A stretch of 64,000 nt of DNA from Pseudomonas sp. SLFW (GTDB taxonomy: Bacteria > Pseudomonadota > Gammaproteobacteria > Pseudomonadales > Pseudomonadaceae): NCBI RefSeq assembly GCF_009905615.1, contig NZ_JAAAKW010000007.1, positions 186,001-250,000 of the forward strand, read 5' to 3'. Below are positions 25,073 to 34,362 of this stretch, in pieces. The notes under the pieces were generated by a model. It saw nothing but the letters and a program-made list of their open reading frames with translations, made no database searches and was not told the origin of the DNA. The number at the start of each line of letters is the position of its first letter. Position 1 is the stretch's first letter. Position numbers and translations under genes: made by a program.

Positions 25073-27721
25073 ATGCAAGACCTCGATCCCGTCGAAACCC
25101 AGGAATGGCTGGACGCCCTGGAATCGGTTCTCGACAAAGAAGGCGAAGACCGTGCTCATTATTTGATGACCCGTATGGGCGAGCTGGCCACACGTAGTGG
25201 TTCGCAGCTGCCGTACTCCATCACCACGCCATACCGCAACACCATCCCTGTTACCCGCGAAGCACGCATGCCCGGCGACCTGTTCATGGAACGCCGCATC
25301 CGTTCGATCGTTCGCTGGAACGCCCTGGCGATGGTGATGCGCGCCAACATGCAAGACCCAGATCTGGGTGGCCACATCTCCACCTTCGCTTCCAGTGCGA
25401 CCCTGTATGACATCGGCTTCAACTACTTCTTCCAGGCCCCGACCGAAGAACACGGCGGCGACCTGATCTACTACCAGGGCCACGCCTCGCCAGGCATCTA
25501 CGCTCGCGCCTTCCTCGAAGGTCGCTTGAGCGAAGAGCAGATGCTGAAATTCCGTCAGGAAGTGGACGGTGGCGGCCTGTCGTCGTATCCGCACCCGCAC
25601 CTGATGCCTGACTTCTGGCAGTTCCCGACCGTTTCCATGGGTCTGGGCCCGATCACTGCGATCTACCAGGCACGCTTCATGAAGTACTTGGAAAACCGTG
25701 GCTTCATCCCGGCCGGCAAGCAAAAGGTCTGGTGCTTCATCGGTGACGGCGAGTGCGACGAGCCGGAAACCCTGGGCGCCATCTCCCTGGCCGGTCGTGA
25801 AAACCTCGACAACCTGATCTTCGTCATCAACTGCAACCTGCAGCGCCTCGATGGCCCGGTTCGCGGCAACGCCAAGATCATCCAGGAACTGGAAGGCGTT
25901 TTCCGTGGTGCCGCCTGGAACGTCAACAAGGTCATCTGGGGCCGCATGTGGGACCCCCTGTTCGCCCAGGACGAAGACGGCCTCATGCAGCGTCGCATGG
26001 ACAAAGCCATCGACGGCGAGTACCAGAACTACAAGGCCAAAGACGGCGCGTACGTTCGTAAGCACTTCTTCGGCGACGATCCAGAACTGCTCAAGCGCGT
26101 CGAGAACCTGTCCGACGACGAGATCTGGAAACTCAACCGTGGCGGCCACGACCCGTACAAGGTCTACGCGGCGTACCACCAGGCGGTCAACCACAAAGGC
26201 CAGCCTACCGTCATCCTCGCCAAGACCATCAAGGGCTACGGCACCGGTGCGGGCGAAGCGAAGAACACCGCGCACAACACCAAGAAAGTCGATATCGAGT
26301 CGCTGAAGAAATTCCGTGATCGCTTCGACATTCCGCTGAACGATTCCGAACTCGAATCGCTGCCGTTCTACCGTCCGGCCGAAGACAGCGCGGAAATGAA
26401 ATACCTGCGCAAGTGCCGCGAGAAGCTGGGCGGCTCCCTGCCTCAGCGCAACCGCGGCAACATCAGCATCCCGACGCCGTCGCTGGACACGCTGAAGTCG
26501 GTGCTCGATGGTTCGGGCGACCGCGAAATCTCTACCACCATGGCGTTCGGTCGTATCCTCGCCTCGATGGTGAAAGACAAGGAACTGGGCAAGCGCATCG
26601 TTCCAATCCTCGCCGACGAAGCCCGTACCTTCGGTATGGAAGGCATGTTCCGTCAGTTGGGTATCTACTCGCCAGTCGGCCAGCTGTACGAGCCAGTCGA
26701 CCGCGACCAGGTCATGTACTACCGCGAAGAGAAAGACGGCCAGATCCTGCAGGAAGGCCTCAACGAGGCAGGCGCGTTCTCCTCGTTCATCGCGGCGGGT
26801 ACTGCCTACAGCAACTACAACACCCCGATGCTGCCGGTCTACATCTTCTACTCGATGTTCGGCTTCCAGCGTATCGGCGACCTGGCCTGGGCGGCTGGCG
26901 ATGCCCAGACCCGCGGCTTCCTGCTGGGCGGCACCTCCGGGCGTACTACGCTCAACGGTGAAGGCCTGCAACACGAAGACGGTCACAGCCACATTCTGGC
27001 CAGCACCATCCCGAACGTGCGCAGCTATGACCCTGCCTATGCCTACGAGCTGGCAGTGATCATGCAGGAAGGCACGCATCGCATGATGACGCTGCAGGAA
27101 AACGTCTACTACTACATCACCGTGATGAACGAGAACTACCATCAGCCAGCAATGCCGGCCGGTGTAGAGCAAGGCATCATCAAGGGCATGTACCTGCTGG
27201 AAGAAGACAAGCGCGAAGCGGCTCATCACGTACAACTGTTGGGCAGCGGCACCATCCTCAACGAAGTGCGTGAAGCGGCGAAGATCCTGCGCGAGCAGTT
27301 CAACATCGGCGCCGATGTCTGGAGCGTCACCAGCTTCAACGAACTGCGTCGCAACGGCCTGGCCGTGGAACGCGGCAACCGCCTGAAGCCAGGCCAGAAG
27401 CCACAATTGAGCTACGTTGAAGAGTGCCTCAATGGTCGCAAAGGCCCGGTCATCGCGTCGACCGACTACATGAAACTGTTCGCTGACCAGATCCGTCAGT
27501 GGGTTCCGACCAAGGAATACAAAGTCCTGGGCACCGACGGCTACGGCCGTTCCGACAGCCGCAAGAAGCTGCGTCACTTCTTCGAAGTTGACCGTCACTT
27601 CGTGGTGCTGGCGGCCCTGGAAGCCTTGGCAGACCGTGGCGATATCGAACCGAAAGTCGTGGCGGAAGCCATCACCAAGTTCGGCATCGACCCGGAAAAA
27701 CGCAACCCGCTGGACTGCTAA
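25073..27721 (+). CDS. aceE: Pyruvate dehydrogenase E1 component (homodimeric)
   Basis: An 882-residue AceE starting MQDLDPVETQEWLDALESVL. The thiamine diphosphate motif is present as GDGECDEPE, ending in NCNLQRLDGPVRGN; the N-terminal HGGDLIYYQGHASPGIYARA segment and the central DEARTFGMEGMFRQLGIYS segment are typical. It decarboxylates pyruvate and acetylates the lipoyl groups of AceF in the cytoplasmic complex. aceF follows 151 bases downstream. No E3 (lpd) gene lies nearby. Confidence 0.98.
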   Translation: MQDLDPVETQEWLDALESVLDKEGEDRAHYLMTRMGELATRSGSQLPYSITTPYRNTIPVTREARMPGDLFMERRIRSIVRWNALAMVMRANMQDPDLGGHISTFASSATLYDIGFNYFFQAPTEEHGGDLIYYQGHASPGIYARAFLEGRLSEEQMLKFRQEVDGGGLSSYPHPHLMPDFWQFPTVSMGLGPITAIYQARFMKYLENRGFIPAGKQKVWCFIGDGECDEPETLGAISLAGRENLDNLIFVINCNLQRLDGPVRGNAKIIQELEGVFRGAAWNVNKVIWGRMWDPLFAQDEDGLMQRRMDKAIDGEYQNYKAKDGAYVRKHFFGDDPELLKRVENLSDDEIWKLNRGGHDPYKVYAAYHQAVNHKGQPTVILAKTIKGYGTGAGEAKNTAHNTKKVDIESLKKFRDRFDIPLNDSELESLPFYRPAEDSAEMKYLRKCREKLGGSLPQRNRGNISIPTPSLDTLKSVLDGSGDREISTTMAFGRILASMVKDKELGKRIVPILADEARTFGMEGMFRQLGIYSPVGQLYEPVDRDQVMYYREEKDGQILQEGLNEAGAFSSFIAAGTAYSNYNTPMLPVYIFYSMFGFQRIGDLAWAAGDAQTRGFLLGGTSGRTTLNGEGLQHEDGHSHILASTIPNVRSYDPAYAYELAVIMQEGTHRMMTLQENVYYYITVMNENYHQPAMPAGVEQGIIKGMYLLEEDKREAAHHVQLLGSGTILNEVREAAKILREQFNIGADVWSVTSFNELRRNGLAVERGNRLKPGQKPQLSYVEECLNGRKGPVIASTDYMKLFADQIRQWVPTKEYKVLGTDGYGRSDSRKKLRHFFEVDRHFVVLAALEALADRGDIEPKVVAEAITKFGIDPEKRNPLDC

Positions 27722-27761
27722 GGTCTGCGCTGAAGATCGTATAGAGCGCTGACAGATTGCG

Positions 27762-27819
27762 CGAAACAGCCGACGATGCGGAATTTACTTCGGGTAAATG
27801 AGCATCCAGGGCTGTTTCG
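27762..27819 (+). other. Nested intercistronic stem-loop between aceE and aceF
   Basis: CGAAACAGCC (27762-27771) pairs with GGCTGTTTCG (27810-27819), GATGC (27775-27779) with GCATC (27802-27806), and ATTTAC (27783-27788) with GTAAAT (27794-27799) closing a TTCGG loop. No T-run follows, so it is unlikely to be a full terminator. It may stabilise aceE mRNA or lower aceF read-through. Confidence 0.75.
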
Positions 27820-27872
27820 TTGCTACTGGACCGGCGCAGTCGAGTGAACAGGTTCTCCTGAGGAGAGACATT

Positions 27873-29528
27873 GTGAGTGAGCTAATTCGTGTACCCGACA
27901 TCGGCAGCGGTGACGGTGAAGTCATTGAGTTGTTCGTCAAGGTTGGCGACCGCATCGAGGCCGACCAGAGCCTGCTGACGCTGGAGTCGGACAAGGCGAG
28001 CATGGAAATCCCTGCGCCGAAAGCCGGTGTGGTCAAAAGCCTGAAAGTGAAGCTGGGCGACCGCCTGAAAGAAGGCGACGAACTGCTGGAGCTGGAAGTG
28101 GAAGGCGACGCCGCTGCTGCGCCTGCCGCCGAGCCTGCTGCTGCTCCGGCTGCTGCCCCTGCTGCCGCTGAAAAGCCTGCGGAAGCGGCTGCCCCAGCAC
28201 CGGCCGCTGCGCCTGCACCTGCCGCCGAAGCAACCGTTCAGGACATCCACGTCCCGGACATCGGTTCGTCGGGCAAGGCTCGCATCATCGAGCTGCTGGT
28301 CAAGGTGGGCGACAGCATCGAAGCTGATCAATCGCTGATCACCCTGGAATCCGACAAAGCCTCGATGGAGATTCCTTCTCCCGCCGCTGGCGTAGTCGAG
28401 AGCATCAGCGTCAAGGTCGAAGACGAAGTCGGCACTGGCGATCTGATCCTGAAACTGAAAGTCGCGGGCGCAGCGCCTGCCGCTGCTCCTGCCCAGGCGG
28501 CTGCACCGGCTCCGGCCAAGGCTGACGCACCGGCTGCGGCACCCGCGTCGGCTCCTGCACCGAAAGCTGAAGCAGCACCTGCTCCGGCTGCGGCCCCAGC
28601 GGCCAGCGGCGCGAAAGTCCACGCTGGCCCGGCTGTTCGTCAATTGGCTCGCGAGTTCGGCGTTGAGCTGAGCGCTGTGGCTGCCACCGGCCCACACGGC
28701 CGTGTCCTGAAGGAAGACGTGCAGGCGTACGTCAAATCCATCATGACCAAGTCCAAGGAAGCGCCTGCTGCTGGCGGCGCAACCGGCGGCGCAGGCATTC
28801 CTCCGATCCCGGAAGTCGATTTCAGCCGTTTCGGCGAAATCGAAGAAGTGCCGATGACCCGTCTGATGCAATTGGGCGCGTCCGGCCTGCACCGCAGCTG
28901 GCTGAACATCCCGCACGTCACTCAGTTCGACCAGGCCGACATCACCGACCTGGAAGCTTTCCGCGTTGCGCAGAAAGCCGTCGCTGAGAAAGCGGGCGTG
29001 AAGCTGACCGTGCTGCCATTGCTGCTCAAGTCCATCGCGCACCTGCTCAAGGAACTGCCGGACTTCAACAGCTCGCTGGCCCCAAGCGGCAAAGCGGTCA
29101 TCCGCAAGAAGTATTTCCACATCGGTTTCGCGGTGGATACTCCGGACGGCCTGCTGGTCCCTGTGATCAAGAACGTTGATCAGAAGAACCTGCTGCAACT
29201 GGCTGCTGAAGCGGCTGAGCTGGCTGAAAAAGCGCGCTCCAAAAAGCTGTCGGCCAACGACATGCAAGGCGCCTGCTTCACCATTTCGAGCCTGGGTCAC
29301 ATTGGCGGCACCGGCTTCACGCCGATCGTCAACGCGCCGGAAGTCGCCATCCTGGGTGTCTCCAAGGCCACCATGCAACCGGTCTGGGACGGCAAAGCCT
29401 TCCAGCCACGCCTGATGCTGCCGCTGTCGCTGTCTTACGATCACCGCGTGATCAACGGCGCCGCAGCTGCACGCTTCACCAAGCGTCTGGGCGACGTGCT
29501 GGCCGACATCCGCACCATCCTGCTGTAA
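27873..29528 (+). CDS. aceF: Pyruvate dehydrogenase E2, dihydrolipoyl acetyltransferase
   Basis: A 551-residue E2 from a GTG at 27873 (reads MSELIRVPDIGSGDGEV) with AGGAGA at 27861-27866; the open frame further upstream crosses the intercistronic hairpin and is rejected. There are two lipoyl domains, each with the lipoylated lysine in ESDKASMEI (near residues 40 and 160), joined by Ala/Pro-rich linkers. The peripheral-subunit-binding domain includes AVRQLAREFGVELS, and the catalytic domain ends with SYDHRVINGAAAARF. Asn replaces the enteric Asp in DHRxxxG, as also recalled for Azotobacter E2. It transfers acetyl groups to CoA. Confidence 0.97.
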   Translation: MSELIRVPDIGSGDGEVIELFVKVGDRIEADQSLLTLESDKASMEIPAPKAGVVKSLKVKLGDRLKEGDELLELEVEGDAAAAPAAEPAAAPAAAPAAAEKPAEAAAPAPAAAPAPAAEATVQDIHVPDIGSSGKARIIELLVKVGDSIEADQSLITLESDKASMEIPSPAAGVVESISVKVEDEVGTGDLILKLKVAGAAPAAAPAQAAAPAPAKADAPAAAPASAPAPKAEAAPAPAAAPAASGAKVHAGPAVRQLAREFGVELSAVAATGPHGRVLKEDVQAYVKSIMTKSKEAPAAGGATGGAGIPPIPEVDFSRFGEIEEVPMTRLMQLGASGLHRSWLNIPHVTQFDQADITDLEAFRVAQKAVAEKAGVKLTVLPLLLKSIAHLLKELPDFNSSLAPSGKAVIRKKYFHIGFAVDTPDGLLVPVIKNVDQKNLLQLAAEAAELAEKARSKKLSANDMQGACFTISSLGHIGGTGFTPIVNAPEVAILGVSKATMQPVWDGKAFQPRLMLPLSLSYDHRVINGAAAARFTKRLGDVLADIRTILL

Positions 29529-29535
29529 GCTGTAC

Positions 29536-29573
29536 AAGGCCCGCCTCTTGCGAGACGGGCCTTCGCTGTTTTT
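29536..29573 (+). terminator. Intrinsic terminator after aceF
   Basis: AAGGCCCGCCTC (29536-29547) pairs with GAGACGGGCCTT (29552-29563) with one mismatch and a TTGC loop; CGCTGTTTTT follows. It lies eight bases after the aceF stop. Confidence 0.8.
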
Positions 29574-29597
29574 CGAGCTGCCACGCTCGTACCTCAA

Positions 29598-29624
29598 CCC
29601 CGCCCATTTGGCGGGGCTTTTTTT
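29598..29624 (+). terminator. Second intrinsic terminator after aceF
   Basis: CCCCGCC (29598-29604) and GGCGGGG (29610-29616) form a perfect stem with a five-base loop, followed by C and seven T. With the hairpin just upstream this makes a tandem terminator closing the aceEF operon. Confidence 0.9.
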
Positions 29625-29900
29625 GGGCGCGGGAAAAGTCTGTCGTGCAGACATCCCCCGGGAAATCGGGTATTAGCAGACCTGGAAGCGCCTCAGAATC
29701 ACGAATAACAACCACTTACCCCTTCTTTCCGACAAATCCGACCAACAACCTTCAGTTAATGTGCGATTTGCCGACAGATTTATAGCACTAAGCCATCGCG
29801 CTCACTTGTCAGCCCGTTCGCCATGATGCAACCTTGCGACACGCGATTTCACAATGGGCGCCTGCCCATGCGCGACAGTACTCTTAAAGCGAGTTCCTTC
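29625..29900. promoter_or_regulatory. Leader region of the dipA-like gene
   Basis: About 275 bases without a supported gene between the aceF terminators and the DipA-like start. The stretch near 29755-29795 (TTGCCGACAGATTTATAGCAC) is AT-richer and could hold a promoter; TTTATAG resembles a -10 but the -35 is unclear. Confidence 0.35.
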
Positions 29901-32594
29901 ATGAAAAGCCAACCTGATGCTGCCGCCCGATCGGCAGCCGAGGTCGTGACGCAATTGCCGGTGCCCTCGCGGCTCGGCATGCTGCGTTTCGAGCGGCTGA
30001 ATGAAGCCAGCTGGGCGATGCTGTATCTGGACCCCAGCTGCGAAAAGCAATTCGACATGCCCGCCGTGGAGCTGTGCGCCCTCATCGGCGCGCCCTACGC
30101 GAGCCTGATGGAGCCGGAAGCGCGCTATCAGCTGCACGACGCCATCCAGATGCAGATGGCCAGCAACTCGCATTACGTCATTCGCTATACCCTCCACACC
30201 ACACGCGGCCCATTGGGTCTGCTGGAAGTCGGCGAGGGCTATCGACAGCACAACCGCGAGCTGCTGCGAGGCTATCTGATGGTGGTCGACGAAGTGTTCG
30301 ACGCCAGCGAGCTGACGTTCAGCCCCGATCTGGAAGTGCAGAACTCAAGGCTGCAAATCGCGCTGGAACTCAATCAGCGTGCGCAACACGAGCAACTGCA
30401 GCACCTGGAGCGGGTTCGCGCTCAGCAAAGCCTGATCCTGCGTCTGGCGAAACACCGCTACAGCTCCAGCAACTCGTTGCAGGAAGCCGCCGAGCTGATC
30501 ACCAAAAGCGCCTGTGAAATCTACGACATCGCCCGCGCCGCAATCTGGAACCTGAACGGCCAAACGCTGGAGCCCATCGCGGAATACCGCCGCGACACCG
30601 ACGAATACCTCACCGCCCGGCCCATCGACATCAGTCGCTTCCCCAGTTATCTGGAAGCGTTGCACACCAGCCGCGCCATTGATGCGAATGACTTCGAGCA
30701 AGACCCGCGCACGAAGGAACTGGCCGAGAGCTTACTCCCGCGCCAGATCAGCGCGATCCTCGACGCCAGCGTGCGCATCGACGGACAGGTGGTCGGCGTG
30801 CTCTGCCTGGAGCACACCGAAATAGGTCGCGAGTGGCAATCCGATGAAATCGCGTTCGCGGGAGAGCTGGCCGATCAATTCGCCCACGCCATCAACAACC
30901 ACAACCGGCGCACCGCCACCAATGCCCTTCACCTGTTTCAGCGTGCGGTTGAGCAAAGTGCCAACGCGTTTCTGCTGGTGAATTGCGATGGCGTGGTTGA
31001 GTACGTTAACCCGAGCTTCACGGAAATCACTCAGTACTCCGCTGATGAAGTCCACGGCCACCGCCTGTCGGAACTGCCAGCGCTGGAGAATCTGAACTCT
31101 CTGCTGCTCGACGCCAACTCAAGCCTGGCCACCAGCAACAGCTGGCAGGGCGAATTCAAGAGCCGTCGCAAGAACCTGGAACCGTACTGGGGCCAGTTGT
31201 CGATCTCCAAGGTCTATGGCGACAACCGCGAACTGACGCACTACATCGGCATCTACGAAGACATTACTCAGGCCAAGCTCTCCCAACAGCGGATCGAGCG
31301 CCTGGCCTACACCGACAACCTGACCAATCTGGGCAACCGCCCGGCGTTCATTCGTACCCTCGACGAGCATTTCGCCCGGGACATCGAGACGCCGATCAGC
31401 CTGTTGCTGGTGGACATCGACAACTTCAAGCGCATCAACGACAGCCTCGGCCACCAGACCGGCGACAAACTGCTGATCAGCCTCGCCCGTCGTCTGCGCA
31501 ACAGCCTCAGCCCGACCGGCATTCTGGCGCGGTTTGCCAGTAACGAATTCGCCGTTTTGCTGGACGACACCGGCCCTGACGAAGGTCAGCGCATCGCCAG
31601 CCAGGTGCTGACGACGCTGGACAAGCCGATGTTCGTCGACAACCAGTTGATCAGCGTCACCGGCTCCGTGGGCCTGGCCTGCGCGCCGTTGCATGGCCGC
31701 GATCCTCAGACCCTGATGAAGAACGCAGGCCTGGCGCTGCACAAAGCCAAGGCCAACGGCAAGCATCAGGTACAGGTGTTCACTGAAGCACTGAACGCAG
31801 AGGCCAGCTACAAGCTGTTCGTCGAGAACAACCTGCGCCGCGCCCTGACTCAGAACGAGCTGGAAGTCTTCTACCAACCCAAGCTGTGCCTGCGCACCGG
31901 CCGGTTGTTGGGCATGGAGGCACTGCTGCGCTGGAATCACCCTGAGAAGGGCATGATCCGCCCGGACCAGTTCATCAGCGTGGCCGAGGAAACCGGCCTG
32001 ATCATCCCGATTGGCAAGTGGGTGGCGCGCCAGTCCTGCCGCATGAGCAAGCAACTGACTGCTGCCGGTTACGGCAAGCTGCACGTGGCGATCAACGTCT
32101 CGCCCAAGCAGTTCTCCGACCCGGATCTCGTCAGTTCGCTGGCCAGTATCTTGCGCGAAGAACAGCTCGACCCTTCCCTGCTGGAGCTGGAGCTGACCGA
32201 AGGCCTGTTGCTGGAAGCGACAGAGGACACCCGCTTGCAGCTGGAATCCCTGAAGACCCTGGGCCTGACCCTGGCGATGGACGATTTCGGGACCGGCTAT
32301 TCGTCGTTCAGTTACCTCAAGAAATTCCCCATCGATGTGATCAAGATCGACCGCAGCTTCATCCGCGACATTCCGGATGATCAGGACGACATGGAAATCA
32401 CCTCGGCCGTCATCGCCATGGCGCACAACCTCAAGCTGACTGTGGTCGCCGAAGGCATCGAGACCGCCGAACAACTGGCCTTCCTGCGCCGCCACCGTTG
32501 CGACGTGGGTCAGGGCTATCTGTTCGACAAGCCGATCCCCGGCGAAAACCTGATCGAAGCCCTGCGCCGCTACCCTCGCGGGCCATTGGCCTGA
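29901..32594 (+). CDS. dipA: DipA-like GAF-PAS-GGDEF-EAL c-di-GMP phosphodiesterase
   Basis: An 897-residue protein starting MKSQPDAAARSAAEVV; an in-frame ATG at 29823 would add 26 residues, but the chosen start gives the length remembered for P. aeruginosa DipA (PA5017, also right after aceF). In order it has an N-terminal sensor region, a GAF domain (about 190-335), a PAS domain (about 346-460), a GGDEF domain (from about 468) and an EAL domain (from about 660). The cyclase motif is degenerate: ASNEF replaces GGDEF. The EAL domain keeps MEALLRW, ELTEGLLLE and DDFGTGYSS. It should degrade c-di-GMP; DipA promotes biofilm dispersal in P. aeruginosa. No transmembrane segment is evident. Confidence 0.9.
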   Translation: MKSQPDAAARSAAEVVTQLPVPSRLGMLRFERLNEASWAMLYLDPSCEKQFDMPAVELCALIGAPYASLMEPEARYQLHDAIQMQMASNSHYVIRYTLHTTRGPLGLLEVGEGYRQHNRELLRGYLMVVDEVFDASELTFSPDLEVQNSRLQIALELNQRAQHEQLQHLERVRAQQSLILRLAKHRYSSSNSLQEAAELITKSACEIYDIARAAIWNLNGQTLEPIAEYRRDTDEYLTARPIDISRFPSYLEALHTSRAIDANDFEQDPRTKELAESLLPRQISAILDASVRIDGQVVGVLCLEHTEIGREWQSDEIAFAGELADQFAHAINNHNRRTATNALHLFQRAVEQSANAFLLVNCDGVVEYVNPSFTEITQYSADEVHGHRLSELPALENLNSLLLDANSSLATSNSWQGEFKSRRKNLEPYWGQLSISKVYGDNRELTHYIGIYEDITQAKLSQQRIERLAYTDNLTNLGNRPAFIRTLDEHFARDIETPISLLLVDIDNFKRINDSLGHQTGDKLLISLARRLRNSLSPTGILARFASNEFAVLLDDTGPDEGQRIASQVLTTLDKPMFVDNQLISVTGSVGLACAPLHGRDPQTLMKNAGLALHKAKANGKHQVQVFTEALNAEASYKLFVENNLRRALTQNELEVFYQPKLCLRTGRLLGMEALLRWNHPEKGMIRPDQFISVAEETGLIIPIGKWVARQSCRMSKQLTAAGYGKLHVAINVSPKQFSDPDLVSSLASILREEQLDPSLLELELTEGLLLEATEDTRLQLESLKTLGLTLAMDDFGTGYSSFSYLKKFPIDVIKIDRSFIRDIPDDQDDMEITSAVIAMAHNLKLTVVAEGIETAEQLAFLRRHRCDVGQGYLFDKPIPGENLIEALRRYPRGPLA

Positions 32595-32729
32595 GTCGCC
32601 TCCCCCGGCCGACGCCTCCCGTCGACACTTTCCCCTCCTGACGTTGTGCGGCAAACTTGTCGCCTACAGTTGAATCAGAACATTCTGACCCCACTAACGG
32701 CAGTCACCTGTCCAGAGAGGATTGACCTC

Positions 32730-33389
32730 ATGGCTCTGCGTTCGGAAATTCTTGTGAACAAAAACGAAATGCCTACCGCCCAGCAAGCGCTGCCGGGTCG
32801 TGAAACCCCAATGGCCCTGCCTGAAACCCACTTCGTGAATGGTCGTCCGCTGCTCGGGCCGTTCTTCGAAGACGTGGAATTCGCGATTTTTGGTCTCGGT
32901 TGCTTCTGGGGCGCCGAGCGTCGTTTCTGGCAACGTGATGGCGTGATCAGCACAGTCGTGGGCTACGCGGGCGGCTTCACGCCGAACCCGACTTATGAAG
33001 AAGTCTGCTCGGGCCTGACCGGCCACAGCGAAGTTGTTTTGGTGGTGTACGAGCCTGCGAAAGTCAGCTACGACGAATTGCTGGCGATGTTCTGGGAATT
33101 GCACAACCCGACTCAGGGCATGCGCCAGGGCAATGACATCGGCACTCAATACCGCTCGGTGATTTACGCCACCACGCCCGAGCAACTGGACGCGGCGCAG
33201 GCGAGCGCCAAGGTGTTCCAGGCTGAACTGACCAAGGCCGGTTTGGGCGAGATCACCACCGAAATCGACCAGGCCCCGACCGTGTACTTCGCCGAGGCCT
33301 ATCACCAGCAATACCTGGCGAAGAACCCACAGGGTTACTGCGGGATTGGCGGGACCGGGGTGTGCATGCCGGCGAGCTTGAATCCTTAA
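32730..33389 (+). CDS. msrA: Peptide methionine (S)-S-oxide reductase
   Basis: A 219-residue MsrA with an AGAGGA site before the ATG at 32730. The active-site motif GCFWGAE puts the catalytic cysteine at residue 58; [20 protein letters not shown] and the C-terminal [13 protein letters not shown] with resolving cysteines follow. It reduces Met-S-sulfoxide in oxidised proteins using thioredoxin. The N-terminal extension of about 50 residues before the catalytic core is normal for the long MsrA form. The order aceF-dipA-msrA matches PAO1. Confidence 0.96.
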   Translation: MALRSEILVNKNEMPTAQQALPGRETPMALPETHFVNGRPLLGPFFEDVEFAIFGLGCFWGAERRFWQRDGVISTVVGYAGGFTPNPTYEEVCSGLTGHSEVVLVVYEPAKVSYDELLAMFWELHNPTQGMRQGNDIGTQYRSVIYATTPEQLDAAQASAKVFQAELTKAGLGEITTEIDQAPTVYFAEAYHQQYLAKNPQGYCGIGGTGVCMPASLNP

Positions 33390-33405
33390 GGCTCGACACA
33401 TCCCC

Positions 33406-33493
33406 TGTAGGAGTGAGCTTGCTCGCGATGCGGCGTATCAGTCACGTTTGACCAACCTGACAGACCGCAATCGCGCGCAAGCTCACTCCTACA
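33406..33493. repeat. REP pair between convergent msrA and rlmJ
   Basis: GTAGGAGTGAGCTTGCTCGC at the left and its near-perfect reverse complement ending CTCACTCCTACA at the right. It separates the 3' ends of msrA and rlmJ, where it may serve both strands as a transcription barrier. Confidence 0.9.
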
Positions 33494-33519
33494 AGGATCG
33501 GGGACACCCGGGAAACCAC

Positions 33520-34362
33520 TCAGGATTCGGCAATCAACCAATCTATCCGCCAATCACCCTGGGTCTGCCCCAACTTGCTGGCCAGCCACGGCAGCAACTC
33601 GCGCAATTCCTCTTCCAGCCCCCACGGCGGGTTGGCAATCGCCAGGCCCGAGCCGTTCAGGCTGTTCGGCGTGTCCAGCGGGTGCACCAGCAACTCCACG
33701 CGCAGCAGCTTCGGCGCGCCGGTTTCGGCCAGTTCCTGATAAAAACGCTTGAGCGCGCGCTGGTCCTTGATCGGGTACCAGATGGCCGCGACGGTCTGGC
33801 GCATGCGGCTGATCGTTTCTTTCAACGCCACGGAACACCGCTTCATCTCGTCCAGTTGTTCGAACGGTGGATCGATCAGCATCACGGCGCGCTTTTCCTG
33901 CACCGGCAGCAGCGCCCTCGGCACTTGCCAGCCTTCACCAAGGTGCACAGCAACGCGGCGGTCGTATTTCATGTTGTCTTTGAGCAGGGCGCCGTCTTCG
34001 GGGTGCTTCTCGTTGAGCAGCACGCGGTCCTGCTCGCGGGTGACGCGCCGGGCCAGCTCGGGCGAACCGGGGTAGTAGCGCAACTCGCCGGTCTTGCGGT
34101 TCATGTGACGGATGACGTCCATGTAACCGGCAGCGGCGGCGGGAATGTCATCCGCTTCCCACAAACGACCGATGCCCTCGATCCACTCGCCGGTGCGAGT
34201 CGCCTGATCGCCTTGCAGGTCATACAGCCCGAGGCCTGCGTGGGTGTCGAGGTAGGCGAGCGGCTGCTCCTTGCGCGACATCAGCGCGATCAAGCGAGTC
34301 AGGACGATGTGTTTCAAGACGTCGGCGTGGTTGCCAGCGTGGAAGGCGTGACGGTAGTTCAT
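33520..34362 (-). CDS. rlmJ: 23S rRNA (adenine2030-N6)-methyltransferase
   Basis: A 280-residue RlmJ starting MNYRHAFHAGNHADVLKHIV, the family hallmark, with an AGGAG site upstream. The SAM-binding start lies in LAYLDTHAGLGLYDL, and the catalytic DPPF motif in AVMLIDPPFEQLDEM marks an N6-adenine methyltransferase. It modifies A2030 of 23S rRNA. It is transcribed towards msrA and separated from the rightward small ORF by a 328-base region with an unusual minus-strand hairpin. Confidence 0.95.
   Translation of the reverse strand: MNYRHAFHAGNHADVLKHIVLTRLIALMSRKEQPLAYLDTHAGLGLYDLQGDQATRTGEWIEGIGRLWEADDIPAAAAGYMDVIRHMNRKTGELRYYPGSPELARRVTREQDRVLLNEKHPEDGALLKDNMKYDRRVAVHLGEGWQVPRALLPVQEKRAVMLIDPPFEQLDEMKRCSVALKETISRMRQTVAAIWYPIKDQRALKRFYQELAETGAPKLLRVELLVHPLDTPNSLNGSGLAIANPPWGLEEELRELLPWLASKLGQTQGDWRIDWLIAES

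Noticed and set aside
24815..27598. 927-codon open frame antisense to aceE
   Set aside because: Shadow of the highly biased aceE codon usage; the aceE protein has full motifs and normal length, and the antisense product resembles nothing.
29466..29490. Asn in place of Asp in the AceF motif DHRVING, considered as a loss of activity
   Set aside because: The Asn is recalled as normal for Azotobacter/Pseudomonas E2, so it is not a defect.
27882..29654. 590-codon frame antisense to aceF, rich in Arg/Ser/Gly
   Set aside because: Low-complexity mirror of the Ala/Pro linkers of aceF.
31119..32654. 511-codon frame antisense to the DipA-like gene
   Set aside because: Mirror frame; the sense protein carries PAS, GGDEF and EAL motifs.
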